NCBI GenBank assembly: GCA_032052615.1
Contig: DAMBWF010000001.1
Span: 186,001 to 250,000 of the forward strand
Length of the DNA stretch: 64,000 nt
Direction: 5' to 3'
Origin: Pseudomonas_T sp032052615
GTDB taxonomy: Bacteria; Pseudomonadota; Gammaproteobacteria; Pseudomonadales; Pseudomonadaceae
Under the pieces are notes generated by a model. That model was not told where the DNA came from. It worked only from the letters and a program-made list of their open reading frames with translations, and made no database searches. Within the stretch, counting starts at the first letter, position 1. Every line of letters begins with the position of its first letter. Made by a program: the position numbers and the translations under genes. This document shows positions 7,823-15,595 of this stretch, one piece after another.

Positions 7823-8863
7823 TCAGGGCGCGGGATTGGGTTGCTCGCGGTGGATCGCCTCGATGGCCTCCAGTACTTCCTCGGTGAGTCGCAACTCGCT
7901 GCTGCGCAAGTTGGCCTCCAATTGCTCCAAGGTCGTGGCGCCGACGATGTTGCTGGTGACGAAGGGGCGGGACGTGACGAAAGCCAGGGCCATCTGGGCA
8001 GGGTCCAGGCCATGGGCCCGGGCCAGTTCCACATAGCGGGAGCAGGCCGCCTGGGCCTGAGGGTTGGTGTAACGGGTGAAGCGGCTGAAACGGGTGAGGC
8101 GCGCGTGCTCGGGGCGGGCGCCATTCTCGTACTTCCCGGACAGCATGCCGAAGGCCATCGGCGAGTAGGCCAGCAGGCCGCACCGCTCGCGGATGGCGAC
8201 TTCGGCCAGGCCGACCTCGAAGGTCCGGTTGAGCAGGTTATAGGGATTCTGGATCGACACGGCTCGCGGCCAGCCTCTCTGCTCGGCCAGGTGCAGGAGC
8301 TTCATGGTGCCCCAGGGTGTTTCGTTGGAAAGGCCCACATGGCGGATCTTGCCGGCGCGAACCTGCTCGTCGAGCGCTTCCAGGGTATCCTCCAGGGCGG
8401 TGAATGTCTCCTCGTGTTGGTGGCGGTAACCCAACTGCCCGAAGAAATTGGTGCTGCGTTCGGGCCAATGCAGTTGGTAGAGGTCGATCCAGTCGGTCCG
8501 CAGCCTTTTCAGGCTGGCGTCGAGTGCGGCGACGATGTGCTGGCGATCGTGGCGCAGCCGGCCGTCGCGTATGTAGTCGATGCCATTGCCTGGGCCCGCG
8601 ATCTTGCTGGCCAGCACCCAATCGGCGCGGTCGCCGCGCTGGCGGAAGTAATCGCCGATGATTCGCTCGGTGGCTCCATAGGTCTCGGCGCGAGGGGGAA
8701 CCGGGTACATCTCGGCGGTATCGACGAAATTGATGCCGTAGGCCTTGGCACGGTCCAGTTGAGCGAACGCCTCGGATTCGTCGTTCTGCTCACCCCAGGT
8801 CATGGTGCCCAGGCACAGCGTGCTCACCTCGATGTCCGTCTGGCCCAGTCGACGCGTCTCCAT
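7823..8863 (-). CDS. Aldo/keto reductase (Tas-like)
   Basis: A 346-residue NADP(H)-dependent aldo/keto reductase of the Tas/YajO type. The catalytic tetrad is in place: D48 and Y53 (FVDTAEMYP), K87 (VLASKIAG) and H133 (YQLHWPER). The coenzyme-binding region near the C-terminus (SNIVGATTLEQLEANL) is also typical. The physiological substrate is unknown. ATG 8863 is preceded by AAGGAG on the minus strand. It converges with the endonuclease V gene with three bases between them, with no terminator hairpin that I can see. Confidence 0.9.
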   Translation of the reverse strand: METRRLGQTDIEVSTLCLGTMTWGEQNDESEAFAQLDRAKAYGINFVDTAEMYPVPPRAETYGATERIIGDYFRQRGDRADWVLASKIAGPGNGIDYIRDGRLRHDRQHIVAALDASLKRLRTDWIDLYQLHWPERSTNFFGQLGYRHQHEETFTALEDTLEALDEQVRAGKIRHVGLSNETPWGTMKLLHLAEQRGWPRAVSIQNPYNLLNRTFEVGLAEVAIRERCGLLAYSPMAFGMLSGKYENGARPEHARLTRFSRFTRYTNPQAQAACSRYVELARAHGLDPAQMALAFVTSRPFVTSNIVGATTLEQLEANLRSSELRLTEEVLEAIEAIHREQPNPAP

Positions 8864-8965
8864 TGTGACTCCTTCTATCGCGTGTAAGCCCGCAGGCTAG
8901 AGGCCGGCAAGCTTAGCCGAATGGCGAGCATGGGCGGCCATCCGGCGAGCTCCTGCAAAAGCGGA

Positions 8966-8993
8966 TTGCTATTTCTGCCGCAATCGGCATAAT
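8966..8993 (+). promoter_or_regulatory. Possible distal promoter upstream of rplM
   Basis: TTGCTA (8966-8971), 16 bases, then CATAAT (8988-8993). The match to sigma-70 elements is moderate and no gene follows directly; it would give a leader of about 200 bases before rplM. Confidence 0.3.
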
Positions 8994-9010
8994 TTCGCGG
9001 CTCTCTCGAC

Positions 9011-9053
9011 GGGAATGCCTAGCTCGTCGCGGAAGAAGGCGGGGATGCCTAGC
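9011..9053. repeat. Direct repeat, 13 bases, 30 bases apart
   Basis: GGGAATGCCTAGC at 9011-9023 and GGGGATGCCTAGC at 9041-9053 differ in one base and are spaced exactly 30 bases start to start, in the otherwise featureless region upstream of rplM (8864-9125). Confidence 0.6.
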
Positions 9054-9125
9054 CTGCCGAACCCCTGCCGTAGCGGACGCGCTGACCCGAGCCCCCGATA
9101 GCGTCTGTTTCCGGCCGTCCTGATC

Positions 9126-9154
9126 TTGTCAGGGCAAGCACTATTCAGTAAGAT
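9126..9154 (+). promoter_or_regulatory. Promoter of rplM-rpsI
   Basis: TTGTCA (9126-9131), a 17-base spacer, and TAAGAT (9149-9154) form a good sigma-70 promoter. Transcription would begin near 9161, giving a leader of about 37 bases that can fold into a short CCGCC/GGGCGG hairpin. Confidence 0.75.
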
Positions 9155-9197
9155 CCGCCGTCTTATTTTCAGGGCGGCCCCTGAGGCTATATAGCGA

Positions 9198-9626
9198 ATG
9201 AAGACTTTTACTGCAAAACCGGAAACTGTTAAGCGCGACTGGTATGTCGTCGACGCTGCCGGTCAGACCCTGGGTCGTCTGGCCACCGAGATCGCCAGCC
9301 GTCTGCGCGGCAAGCACAAGCCGGAATACACTCCCCATGTCGACACCGGCGACTACATCGTGGTGATCAACGCCGAGCAGGTCCGCGTGACCGGTGCGAA
9401 GACTACCGACAAGATGTACTACTCTCACTCCGGTTTCCCGGGCGGTATCAAAGAGATCAACTTCGAGAAGCTGATCGCCAAGGCCCCCGAGCGTGTCATC
9501 GAGACCGCTGTCAAGGGTATGCTGCCGAAGAATCCTCTGGGTCGCGACATGTATCGCAAGCTGAAGGTGTACAAGGGTGCCGTTCACCCGCACACCGCCC
9601 AGCAGCCCCAAGAACTCAAGATTTAA
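9198..9626 (+). CDS. rplM: 50S ribosomal protein L13
   Basis: A 142-residue protein with the complete L13 sequence: begins MKTFTAKPETVKRDWYVVDA, carries the family signature in the GMLPKNPLGRDMYRKLKVY region and ends with HPHTAQQPQELKI. It is an early assembly protein of the large subunit. The gene is followed after 14 bases by rpsI, the usual co-transcribed partner, and the promoter is readable at 9126-9154. Confidence 0.99.
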   Translation: MKTFTAKPETVKRDWYVVDAAGQTLGRLATEIASRLRGKHKPEYTPHVDTGDYIVVINAEQVRVTGAKTTDKMYYSHSGFPGGIKEINFEKLIAKAPERVIETAVKGMLPKNPLGRDMYRKLKVYKGAVHPHTAQQPQELKI

Positions 9627-9640
9627 CGGGATAGTTGATT

Positions 9641-10033
9641 ATGTCGGCGACTCAAAACTACGGCACCGGCCGTCGTAAGACTTCCACCGCTCGCGTCTTC
9701 CTGCGTCCGGGTACTGGCAAGATCTCCATCAACAATCGCAGCCTCGAGCAGTTCTTCGGCCGCGAAACCGCTCGCATGGTCGTGCGTCAGCCTCTCGAAC
9801 TGACCGAGACCCTGGAGAAATTCGATATCTACGTCACCGTGCTGGGTGGCGGCGTGAGTGGCCAGGCAGGCGCCATTCGTCATGGCATCAGCCGTGCGCT
9901 GATCGAATATGACGAGTCCCTGCGCGGCTCGCTGCGCCGTGCTGGCTATGTCACTCGCGATGCTCGCGAAGTGGAGCGTAAGAAGGTCGGTCTACGGAAA
10001 GCGCGTAAACGTCCGCAATACTCCAAGCGTTAA
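9641..10033 (+). CDS. rpsI: 30S ribosomal protein S9
   Basis: A 130-residue S9 protein starting MSATQNYGTGRRKTSTARVF and ending in the canonical basic tail with RKRPQYSKR, which reaches the P-site tRNA in the ribosome. ATG 9641 is chosen over an in-frame TTG two codons upstream because the family starts here. It forms an operon with rplM and ends at a strong rho-independent terminator. Confidence 0.99.
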   Translation: MSATQNYGTGRRKTSTARVFLRPGTGKISINNRSLEQFFGRETARMVVRQPLELTETLEKFDIYVTVLGGGVSGQAGAIRHGISRALIEYDESLRGSLRRAGYVTRDAREVERKKVGLRKARKRPQYSKR

Positions 10034-10050
10034 TCGCCTGGCGAAAAACG

Positions 10051-10087
10051 AAACGCCCAGTTTTCTCGGAAACTGGGCGTTTTTTTA
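10051..10087 (+). terminator. Rho-independent terminator after rpsI
   Basis: AACGCCCAGTTT (about 10052-10063) pairs with AAACTGGGCGTT (10070-10081) and is followed by a run of seven T. Confidence 0.92.
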
Positions 10088-10103
10088 TGTCGTCATGCGC
10101 CTC

Positions 10104-10122
10104 GTGCGACAGCGTGTCGCAC
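10104..10122. repeat. Perfect inverted repeat upstream of petA
   Basis: GTGCGACA (10104-10111), GCG, TGTCGCAC (10115-10122). It lies between the rpsI terminator and petA and has no T-run, so it may be an operator rather than a terminator. Confidence 0.55.
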
Positions 10123-10231
10123 ACTTGAAACCCTGGCAAATCAAGGGCCGCAGGGAATTTGTATCCGGCTATTACCTTGTCAGCTAAAGGGGTTTTCTTT
10201 ACCATTTGGCGAATTTTTTGCGCGGCAAGTT

Positions 10232-10262
10232 CTTTACTTAGTAAAGGCCTGACCAACAGGCC
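10232..10262. repeat. Palindrome and hairpin just upstream of petA
   Basis: CTTTACT-T-AGTAAAG (10232-10246) is a perfect 15-base palindrome; it is directly followed by GGCCT-gaccaac-AGGCC (10246-10262). Both lie within 60 bases of the petA start and could be an operator or a structured leader. Confidence 0.5.
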
Positions 10263-10287
10263 ATAGAAGCTGATGGGAGACGACTGA

Positions 10288-10881
10288 ATGAGCAATGACG
10301 GCGTGAATGCAGGCCGGCGTCGCTTCCTAGTAGCAGCCACATCCGTGGTGGGTGCTGCAGGAGCGGTGGGTGCTGCGACTCCGTTCGTGGGGTCATGGTT
10401 CCCCAGTGCGAAGGCCAAGGCCGCGGGTGCGCCCGTGAAAGTGAACATTGGCAAGATCGAGCCAGGCCAGCAGATCGTCGCCGAGTGGCGAGGACAGCCG
10501 GTGTTCATCGTGCGCCGTACGCCGGACATCCTGAGCAACTTGGACAAGGTCGCCGAGCATGTGGCCGACCCCGACTCGAAGGCTTCCGTGCAGCCCACCT
10601 ACGTGGACCCGAAAAACCGTTCGATCAAGCCGGAAATCTTGGTGCTCGTGGGTATCTGCACTCATCTCGGTTGTTCGCCATCCTTCCGCCCCGAAGTGGC
10701 GCCCGCCGATCTCGGCGCGGACTGGTTCGGTGGCTATCTGTGCCCCTGCCATGGCTCTCGTTATGACTTGGCCGGTCGCGTGTACAAGTCCCAGCCGGCT
10801 CCGCTGAACCTGCCGGTCCCGCCGCATTCGTACGAGTCGGATACGGTGATCGTTGTCGGCGTGGACCAGGAGAAAGCCTGA
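10288..10881 (+). CDS. petA: Ubiquinol--cytochrome c reductase, Rieske iron-sulfur subunit
   Basis: A 197-residue Rieske protein of the cytochrome bc1 complex. The N-terminus has a twin-arginine type anchor (GRRRFLVAATS, residues 9-19, then a hydrophobic stretch). The 2Fe-2S cluster ligands are in CTHLGC (124-129) and CPCHGS (152-157), i.e. C124, H126, C152, H... of the second box, with the two further Cys forming the stabilising disulfide. It takes electrons from ubiquinol at the periplasmic face. The stop codon overlaps the petB start by one base (TGATG), so the bc1 subunits are translationally coupled. Confidence 0.98.
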   Translation: MSNDGVNAGRRRFLVAATSVVGAAGAVGAATPFVGSWFPSAKAKAAGAPVKVNIGKIEPGQQIVAEWRGQPVFIVRRTPDILSNLDKVAEHVADPDSKASVQPTYVDPKNRSIKPEILVLVGICTHLGCSPSFRPEVAPADLGADWFGGYLCPCHGSRYDLAGRVYKSQPAPLNLPVPPHSYESDTVIVVGVDQEKA

Positions 10882-12092
10882 TGAGCAAATTCATGGATTG
10901 GGTCGATGCCCGCTTCCCCGCGACCAAGATGTGGGAAGACCATCTCGCCAAATACTACGCACCCAAGAACTTCAACGTTCTGTACTTCTTTGGTTCCCTG
11001 GCCCTGCTGGTCTTGGTCAATCAGATTTTGACCGGCATCTGGCTGACCATGAGCTTCACCCCGTCCGCCGAGGAAGCGTTCGCTTCCGTCGAGTACATCA
11101 TGCGCGACGTGGAGTTCGGCTGGATCATCCGCTACATGCATTCCACGGGCGCCTCGGCGTTCTTCATCGTCGTCTACCTGCATATGTTCCGTGGGCTGTT
11201 GTACGGTTCCTATCAAAAGCCGCGCGAACTGGTGTGGATCTTCGGCATGATGATCTACCTGGCCCTAATGGCGGAAGCCTTCATGGGCTACCTGCTGCCG
11301 TGGGGCCAAATGTCCTATTGGGGCGCTCAGGTGATCATCTCGCTGTTCGGTGCCATCCCGGTCATCGGTGATGACCTGACCCAGTGGATTCGGGGCGACT
11401 ACCTGATCTCCGGCATCACTCTGAACCGCTTCTTCGCCTTGCACGTCATTGCCCTGCCGGTGGTGCTGCTGGGTCTGGTCGTATTGCACATCCTGGCGTT
11501 GCACGAAGTCGGCTCGAACAACCCGCTGGGCGTCGATATCAAGAAGAGCAAGGACGAGGCCGGCGTGCCGCTCGACGGTATCCCGTTCCACCCGTACTAC
11601 ACCGTCAAAGACATCGTCGGCGTGGTGGTGTTCCTCTTCGTCTTCTGCGCGGTGATCTTCTTCTTCCCGGAAATGGGCGGCTATTTCCTCGAGAAGCCCA
11701 ACTTCGAAGTGGCGAACGCGTTCAAGACGCCCGAGCACATCGCACCGGTGTGGTACTTCACCCCGTTCTACGCGATCCTCCGGGCGGTCCCCGACAAGCT
11801 GATGGGCGTGATCGCCATGGGCGCCGCCATCGCCATCCTGTTCGTGCTGCCCTGGCTCGACCGGAGCCCGGTGAAGTCGATGCGCTACAAGGGCTGGCTG
11901 AGCAAGATCGCCCTGCTCGTGTTCTGCGTCTCCTTCGTTATTCTTGGCTACCTCGGCGTGCTGGCTCCTACCCCGGAGCGCACCTTGGTTTCGCGGATCT
12001 GTACGTTCCTGTATTTCGCATACTTCGTTCTGATGCCGTTCTATACCAAGCTCGAGAAGACCAAAGTGGTTCCGGAAAGGGTGAATGGCTGA
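10881..12092 (+). CDS. petB: Ubiquinol--cytochrome c reductase, cytochrome b subunit
   Basis: A 403-residue polytopic cytochrome b. Visible are the haem-bearing helix regions (YMHSTGASAFFIVVYLHMFRG and NRFFALHVIALPVVLLGLVVLH), the LLPWGQMSYWGA Qo-site region, and the PEW-equivalent APVWYFTPFYAILRAVP. It carries both b haems and the quinone sites of the bc1 complex in the inner membrane. Length and order are normal for a pseudomonad. Its stop TGA overlaps the petC start codon. Confidence 0.98.
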   Translation: MSKFMDWVDARFPATKMWEDHLAKYYAPKNFNVLYFFGSLALLVLVNQILTGIWLTMSFTPSAEEAFASVEYIMRDVEFGWIIRYMHSTGASAFFIVVYLHMFRGLLYGSYQKPRELVWIFGMMIYLALMAEAFMGYLLPWGQMSYWGAQVIISLFGAIPVIGDDLTQWIRGDYLISGITLNRFFALHVIALPVVLLGLVVLHILALHEVGSNNPLGVDIKKSKDEAGVPLDGIPFHPYYTVKDIVGVVVFLFVFCAVIFFFPEMGGYFLEKPNFEVANAFKTPEHIAPVWYFTPFYAILRAVPDKLMGVIAMGAAIAILFVLPWLDRSPVKSMRYKGWLSKIALLVFCVSFVILGYLGVLAPTPERTLVSRICTFLYFAYFVLMPFYTKLEKTKVVPERVNG

Positions 12093-12874
12093 TGAAAAAG
12101 CATCTTGTTGCATTGGTGTTCGCGCTGTTGCCGGCGCTGAGCTTCGCCGAGGGTGGCCACGACCTGCAGTTGGACAAGGTCGATATCGACCTGACCGACA
12201 AGGCGGCGATGCAGGACGGCCTGCGCACTTTCGCCAACTACTGCATGGGCTGCCACAGCGCTCAGTACCAGCGTTATGAACGAGTGGCCAACGACCTCGG
12301 CATTCCGGAAGACGTGATGATGGAAAACATCGTCTTCACCGGTGCCAAGATCGGCGACCACATGAAGAACGGCATGCATGCCACCGACGCCAAGGGCTGG
12401 TTCGGTGCGGCGCCACCCGACCTGACCTTGGTGGCGCGGGTGCGTGGCAACGACTGGCTGTATAGCTACCTGCGCAGCTTCTATGAAGACCCGGCGCGCC
12501 CCTGGGGCGTGAACAACAAGGTATTCCCCAACGTGGGCATGCCGAACGTTCTGGCTCCGCTGCAAGGGCGTCAGGTCATCGGTTGCAAGCAGGTTCAGGT
12601 GGTGGAGGGTGGCAAGAAGCAATTCGATCCGCTCACCGGCACGCCGCTCACCCATGAGGCGTGCGACCAGTTGACCGTACTGCCGAAGACCGGTGCGCTC
12701 ACCGAGGAGCAGTTCGACGAGAAGGTCAAGAACCTGGTGACCTTCCTCGCTTACTCGGCCAACCCGGTCAAGCTGGAAAGCCAACGCATCGGTACCTACG
12801 TGCTGCTGTACCTGGCCTTCTTCTTCGTTTTCGCCTATCTGCTCAAGCGCGAATACTGGAAGGATGTGCACTGA
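12092..12874 (+). CDS. petC: Ubiquinol--cytochrome c reductase, cytochrome c1 subunit
   Basis: A 260-residue cytochrome c1. It has a signal peptide (residues 1-19, ALSFA before EGGHD), the covalent haem motif CMGCH at residues 51-55, a likely Met axial ligand in the NVGMPNVLAPLQG segment, and a C-terminal membrane anchor (YVLLYLAFFFVFAYLL) ending in KREYWKDVH. It passes electrons from the Rieske protein to soluble cytochrome c. The ATG at 12092 overlaps the petB stop. A hairpin terminator follows. Confidence 0.98.
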   Translation: MKKHLVALVFALLPALSFAEGGHDLQLDKVDIDLTDKAAMQDGLRTFANYCMGCHSAQYQRYERVANDLGIPEDVMMENIVFTGAKIGDHMKNGMHATDAKGWFGAAPPDLTLVARVRGNDWLYSYLRSFYEDPARPWGVNNKVFPNVGMPNVLAPLQGRQVIGCKQVQVVEGGKKQFDPLTGTPLTHEACDQLTVLPKTGALTEEQFDEKVKNLVTFLAYSANPVKLESQRIGTYVLLYLAFFFVFAYLLKREYWKDVH

Positions 12875-12895
12875 TCCGAAGTCATTCGGCTGTCA

Positions 12896-12930
12896 CGACA
12901 CGCGCCCTACGGGGCGCGTGTGTCTTTTTG
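12896..12930 (+). terminator. Rho-independent terminator after petABC
   Basis: ACACGCGCCC, loop TAC, GGGGCGCGTGTGT followed by CTTTTTG: a long GC-rich stem with a T-run between petC and sspA. Confidence 0.85.
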
Positions 12931-12964
12931 CCTCCCACATGTCGAACCTGCGCGGAGGAGTCCG

Positions 12965-13582
12965 ATGGGCGCCATCAATAAGCTGACCTGTTTTTCCGAT
13001 CCGGCCGATCAATACAGCCATCGCGTGCGCATCGTGCTGGCGGAGAAATCGGTGGTCGCCGAGATCGTCGAAGTCGTGGCCGGCCAGTGCCCGTCCCAGT
13101 TGGCGGAACTCAACCCCTACGGTACCTTGCCGACCCTGGCCGATCGCGATCTGGTACTGTACGAGTCGACGGTGGTGATGGAGTACCTCGATGAGCGCTA
13201 CCCCCATCCGCCGCTGATGCCGGCCTATCCGGTGTCCCGCTCAAACAGCCGATTGCTGATGTATCGCATCCAGCGCGACTGGTGCAGCCAGGTCGAGCGG
13301 ATACTCGATCCGCGCACGAAAGATGCGATCAAGGCGCAAGCTCGCAAGGAACTACGCGAAAGCCTGACCGGCGTATCGCCGCTGTTCGCGGATAAGCCGT
13401 TTTTCCTGAGCGAGGACTTCAGCTTGGTGGATTGCTGTCTGTTGCCGATCCTTTGGCGCCTGCCCAGCTTGGGCATCGAACTGCCTCGTCCGGCCAAGCC
13501 CTTGCTCGATTACATGGAGCGCAATTTCGCGCGGGATACCTTCCAGGCGAGCCTGTCGGGTGTCGAGCGCGCGATGCGTTGA
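12965..13582 (+). CDS. sspA: Stringent starvation protein A
   Basis: A 205-residue protein with a glutathione S-transferase fold: thioredoxin-like N-terminal domain (residues 5-80, with PYGTLPTL and YESTVVMEYLDERYP) and an alpha-helical C-terminal domain. SspA binds RNA polymerase and affects stress and virulence gene expression; it lacks GST activity in known cases. ATG 12965 has the strong site GGAGGAG just upstream; the longer open frame would run through the petC terminator. It is followed after nine bases by sspB. Confidence 0.95.
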   Translation: MGAINKLTCFSDPADQYSHRVRIVLAEKSVVAEIVEVVAGQCPSQLAELNPYGTLPTLADRDLVLYESTVVMEYLDERYPHPPLMPAYPVSRSNSRLLMYRIQRDWCSQVERILDPRTKDAIKAQARKELRESLTGVSPLFADKPFFLSEDFSLVDCCLLPILWRLPSLGIELPRPAKPLLDYMERNFARDTFQASLSGVERAMR

Positions 13583-13591
13583 GGAGATCCG

Positions 13592-14005
13592 ATGAATTCA
13601 AGTCGTCCCTATCTGGTTCGCGCCCTCTACGAGTGGATCGTCGATAACAACTGCACCCCCCATCTGCTGGTGAACGCCGAATACGCCGGCGTTCGGGTGC
13701 CGGCGGGGTTCGCCAGCGACGGACAGATCGTCCTGAACGTGTCGCCCACCGCGGTCCGTCACTTGCAGATGAATAACGAGGCAGTGAGCTTCGAGGGGCG
13801 CTTCGGGGGCGTGGCCCACAGCCTGTACATCCCCACGGGGGCGCTGATGGCCATCTATGCCCGCGAAAACGGGCAAGGCATGGTCTTCGACCTCGAGCCG
13901 CCCGTGGGTGAAGAGGAGCCCACGGGGCCCGAGGACGATGGGCCGCCCGGCGGCGGCGAGCCTCCCCGGCCCAGCGGGCGCCCGAGCCTGAAGGTCGTTA
14001 AATGA
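13592..14005 (+). CDS. sspB: ClpXP protease specificity-enhancing factor SspB
   Basis: A 137-residue adaptor that delivers ssrA-tagged proteins to ClpXP. The folded domain (about residues 1-105) includes the tag-binding segments LVNAEYAGVRVP and GQIVLNVSPTAVRHL. The acidic, Pro- and Gly-rich linker and the C-terminal ClpX-binding peptide RPSLKVVK match the family (consensus ending in LRVVK). Preceded by GGAG and co-transcribed with sspA; a terminator follows immediately. Confidence 0.96.
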   Translation: MNSSRPYLVRALYEWIVDNNCTPHLLVNAEYAGVRVPAGFASDGQIVLNVSPTAVRHLQMNNEAVSFEGRFGGVAHSLYIPTGALMAIYARENGQGMVFDLEPPVGEEEPTGPEDDGPPGGGEPPRPSGRPSLKVVK

Positions 14006-14007
14006 AG

Positions 14008-14040
14008 AAGGGCCGTACCGCTTGCGCGGTACGGCCCTTT
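14008..14040. terminator. Terminator after sspB
   Basis: AAGGGCCGTACCGC, loop TTGC, GCGGTACGGCCCTTT: a 14-bp perfect stem that may also serve dolP, which ends 30 bases further on the opposite strand. Confidence 0.88.
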
Positions 14041-14069
14041 CGCTTGCCCAGCGGTCGCGTGGCGCGGTG

Positions 14070-14603
14070 TCAGTTGGTGTATTCGAACAACTTGACGATC
14101 TTCTGAACGCCGGAAGTCTGCTGCACCACGCTGGTCGCGAGCGCGGCTTCCTGGCGGCTGACGAGCCCGAGCAGGTAGACGATGCCATTCTCCGTCACCA
14201 CCTTGATCCGCGAACTCGGGATCTTGCCGTCCGCGAACATCTGCGTTCGCAGCTTGCTGGTGATAGTGCCGTCATTCATGCGTGCCAGCCCGGAGACCGA
14301 GGACGGTGACATCACCTGAAGCTCGTTGTAGAGCTTTTTTACCCCGGACACCGAACGCGCCGCCTGTTCGGCCTTGTTCTTCAGTTCGGCGGTCGGGGTC
14401 TGTCCGGCCAGCAGCACGATGCCGTTGTAGCTGGCCACCACGATATGCGAGTTGGTTTTCAGGTCGGGGCTGGCCTCGGCGATCTGGCTCCTCACCTTGG
14501 AAGGCGTGAACTGGTCGTCGATGGTCTTGCCGATGGTCCTGGCACAGCCACTCAGCGCCAGGCTGGCAGCGAGGCAGGCAACGAGTAGCGAGGTCCGCTT
14601 CAT
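14070..14603 (-). CDS. dolP: BON-domain outer-membrane lipoprotein (DolP/YraP-like)
   Basis: A 177-residue lipoprotein with lipobox ALSGC (Cys at residue 20) and two BON domains (about residues 40-105 and 115-177, with NGIVLLAGQTP and NGIVYLLGLVS as the repeat cores). DolP/YraP acts at the outer membrane in division-site integrity and in envelope barrier function. Its start ATG overlaps the diaA stop by four bases, the same gene pair as in E. coli, where diaA precedes dolP. Confidence 0.92.
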   Translation of the reverse strand: MKRTSLLVACLAASLALSGCARTIGKTIDDQFTPSKVRSQIAEASPDLKTNSHIVVASYNGIVLLAGQTPTAELKNKAEQAARSVSGVKKLYNELQVMSPSSVSGLARMNDGTITSKLRTQMFADGKIPSSRIKVVTENGIVYLLGLVSRQEAALATSVVQQTSGVQKIVKLFEYTN

Positions 14604-15193
14604 TCTTCACTCCCGAACAGTTGACGATCGATCAGGTCGCAGAGGCAATGGATGACCAGCAGGTGGACTTCCTGGATGCGCGCGGTGACCTTGGCCGGCA
14701 CGCGGATCTCCACGTCTTCCGGCAAGAGCAGCGAGGCCATGCCGCCCCCGTCGCGCCCGGTCAGCGCCACCACGGTCATCTCGCGGTCGTGGGCGGCCTG
14801 GATGGCCTGGATCACATTGGCGGAGTTGCCGCTGGTGGAAATGGCCAGTAGAACGTCGCCCGGCTGGCCGAGGGCGCGAATCTGTTTGGAAAAGACTTCG
14901 TTGTAGCTGTAGTCGTTGGCGATCGAGGTGAGGGTCGAGCTGTCGGTGGTCAGGGCTACCGCCGGCAGGCTGGGACGCTCGCGCTCGAAGCGGTTCAGCA
15001 ATTCGGAAGAGAAGTGCTGCGCGTCGCCGGCCGAGCCGCCGTTGCCGCAGGTAAGAATCTTGCCCTCGTTGAGCAGGGCGTTGACCATCACCATGCTGCC
15101 TTGCTCGATGTACGGCGCCAGCATGTCCATGGCCTGTTGCTTGGTCTCGATGCTGGCCTGGAACATCTGGCGGATACGGGTTTGCATGTCCAT
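14600..15193 (-). CDS. diaA: SIS-domain protein DiaA/GmhA-like (phosphoheptose isomerase family)
   Basis: A 197-residue single SIS-domain protein. Key segments are GNGGSAGDAQHFSSELLNRF (sugar-phosphate loop) and ISTSGNSANVI. The family contains both the sedoheptulose-7-phosphate isomerase GmhA and DiaA, which binds DnaA to help initiation. The position between yraN and dolP is that of diaA; sequence alone does not separate the two roles, and in pseudomonads this gene is often labelled phosphoheptose isomerase. ATG 15193 is chosen by family length. Confidence 0.85.
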   Translation of the reverse strand: MDMQTRIRQMFQASIETKQQAMDMLAPYIEQGSMVMVNALLNEGKILTCGNGGSAGDAQHFSSELLNRFERERPSLPAVALTTDSSTLTSIANDYSYNEVFSKQIRALGQPGDVLLAISTSGNSANVIQAIQAAHDREMTVVALTGRDGGGMASLLLPEDVEIRVPAKVTARIQEVHLLVIHCLCDLIDRQLFGSEE

Positions 15194-15226
15194 GGATACG
15201 ACCTTCGGTATGCGGCCCGGAGCGGT

Positions 15227-15595
15227 TCAGGCGTCGAACGCGTTCTGAATCCAGTCCAGGCGCGGAGGGGAGCGGCCATCGCCGGGGCTGATGGCCACGA
15301 CATCGAAACGGCACGGGTAACGGGCCCAACGCTTTTCCTGCTGCAGGAACTGCTGAGCGGCGGTGGCAAGCTTGGCGCGTTTGCGCGCGTCGACGCTTTC
15401 CAGCGCGCCGCCCCAGGCGGCATGCCGCCGGTAACGGACCTCGACGAATACTACTGTATCGCCGGCAAGCATGACCAGATCGAGCTCGCCGAGGCGGCTT
15501 CGCCAGTTCTGCGCCAATAGGCGCATGCCTTGGTCCTCCAAGTGCCGGCGGGCCAGCGCCTCGGCGATCTGGCCGCTCTGTTGGTTCAGGCTCAA
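15227..15595 (-). CDS. yraN: YraN family protein (UPF0102, endonuclease-like fold)
   Basis: A 122-residue protein of the UPF0102 family with a restriction-endonuclease-like core: GELDLVM, then VVFVEVRYR, the E...D...EVR pattern of PD-(D/E)XK nucleases. Its function is unproven. I place the start at TTG 15595, which overlaps the lpoA stop (TTGA), because longer upstream frames run into lpoA on the same strand and the family is about 120 residues long. No clear ribosome binding site, consistent with translational coupling to lpoA. Confidence 0.85.
   Translation of the reverse strand: MSLNQQSGQIAEALARRHLEDQGMRLLAQNWRSRLGELDLVMLAGDTVVFVEVRYRRHAAWGGALESVDARKRAKLATAAQQFLQQEKRWARYPCRFDVVAISPGDGRSPPRLDWIQNAFDA

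Noticed and set aside
12920..12964. Upstream start for sspA
   Set aside because: It would lie partly in the petABC terminator; the ATG at 12965 has a strong ribosome binding site.
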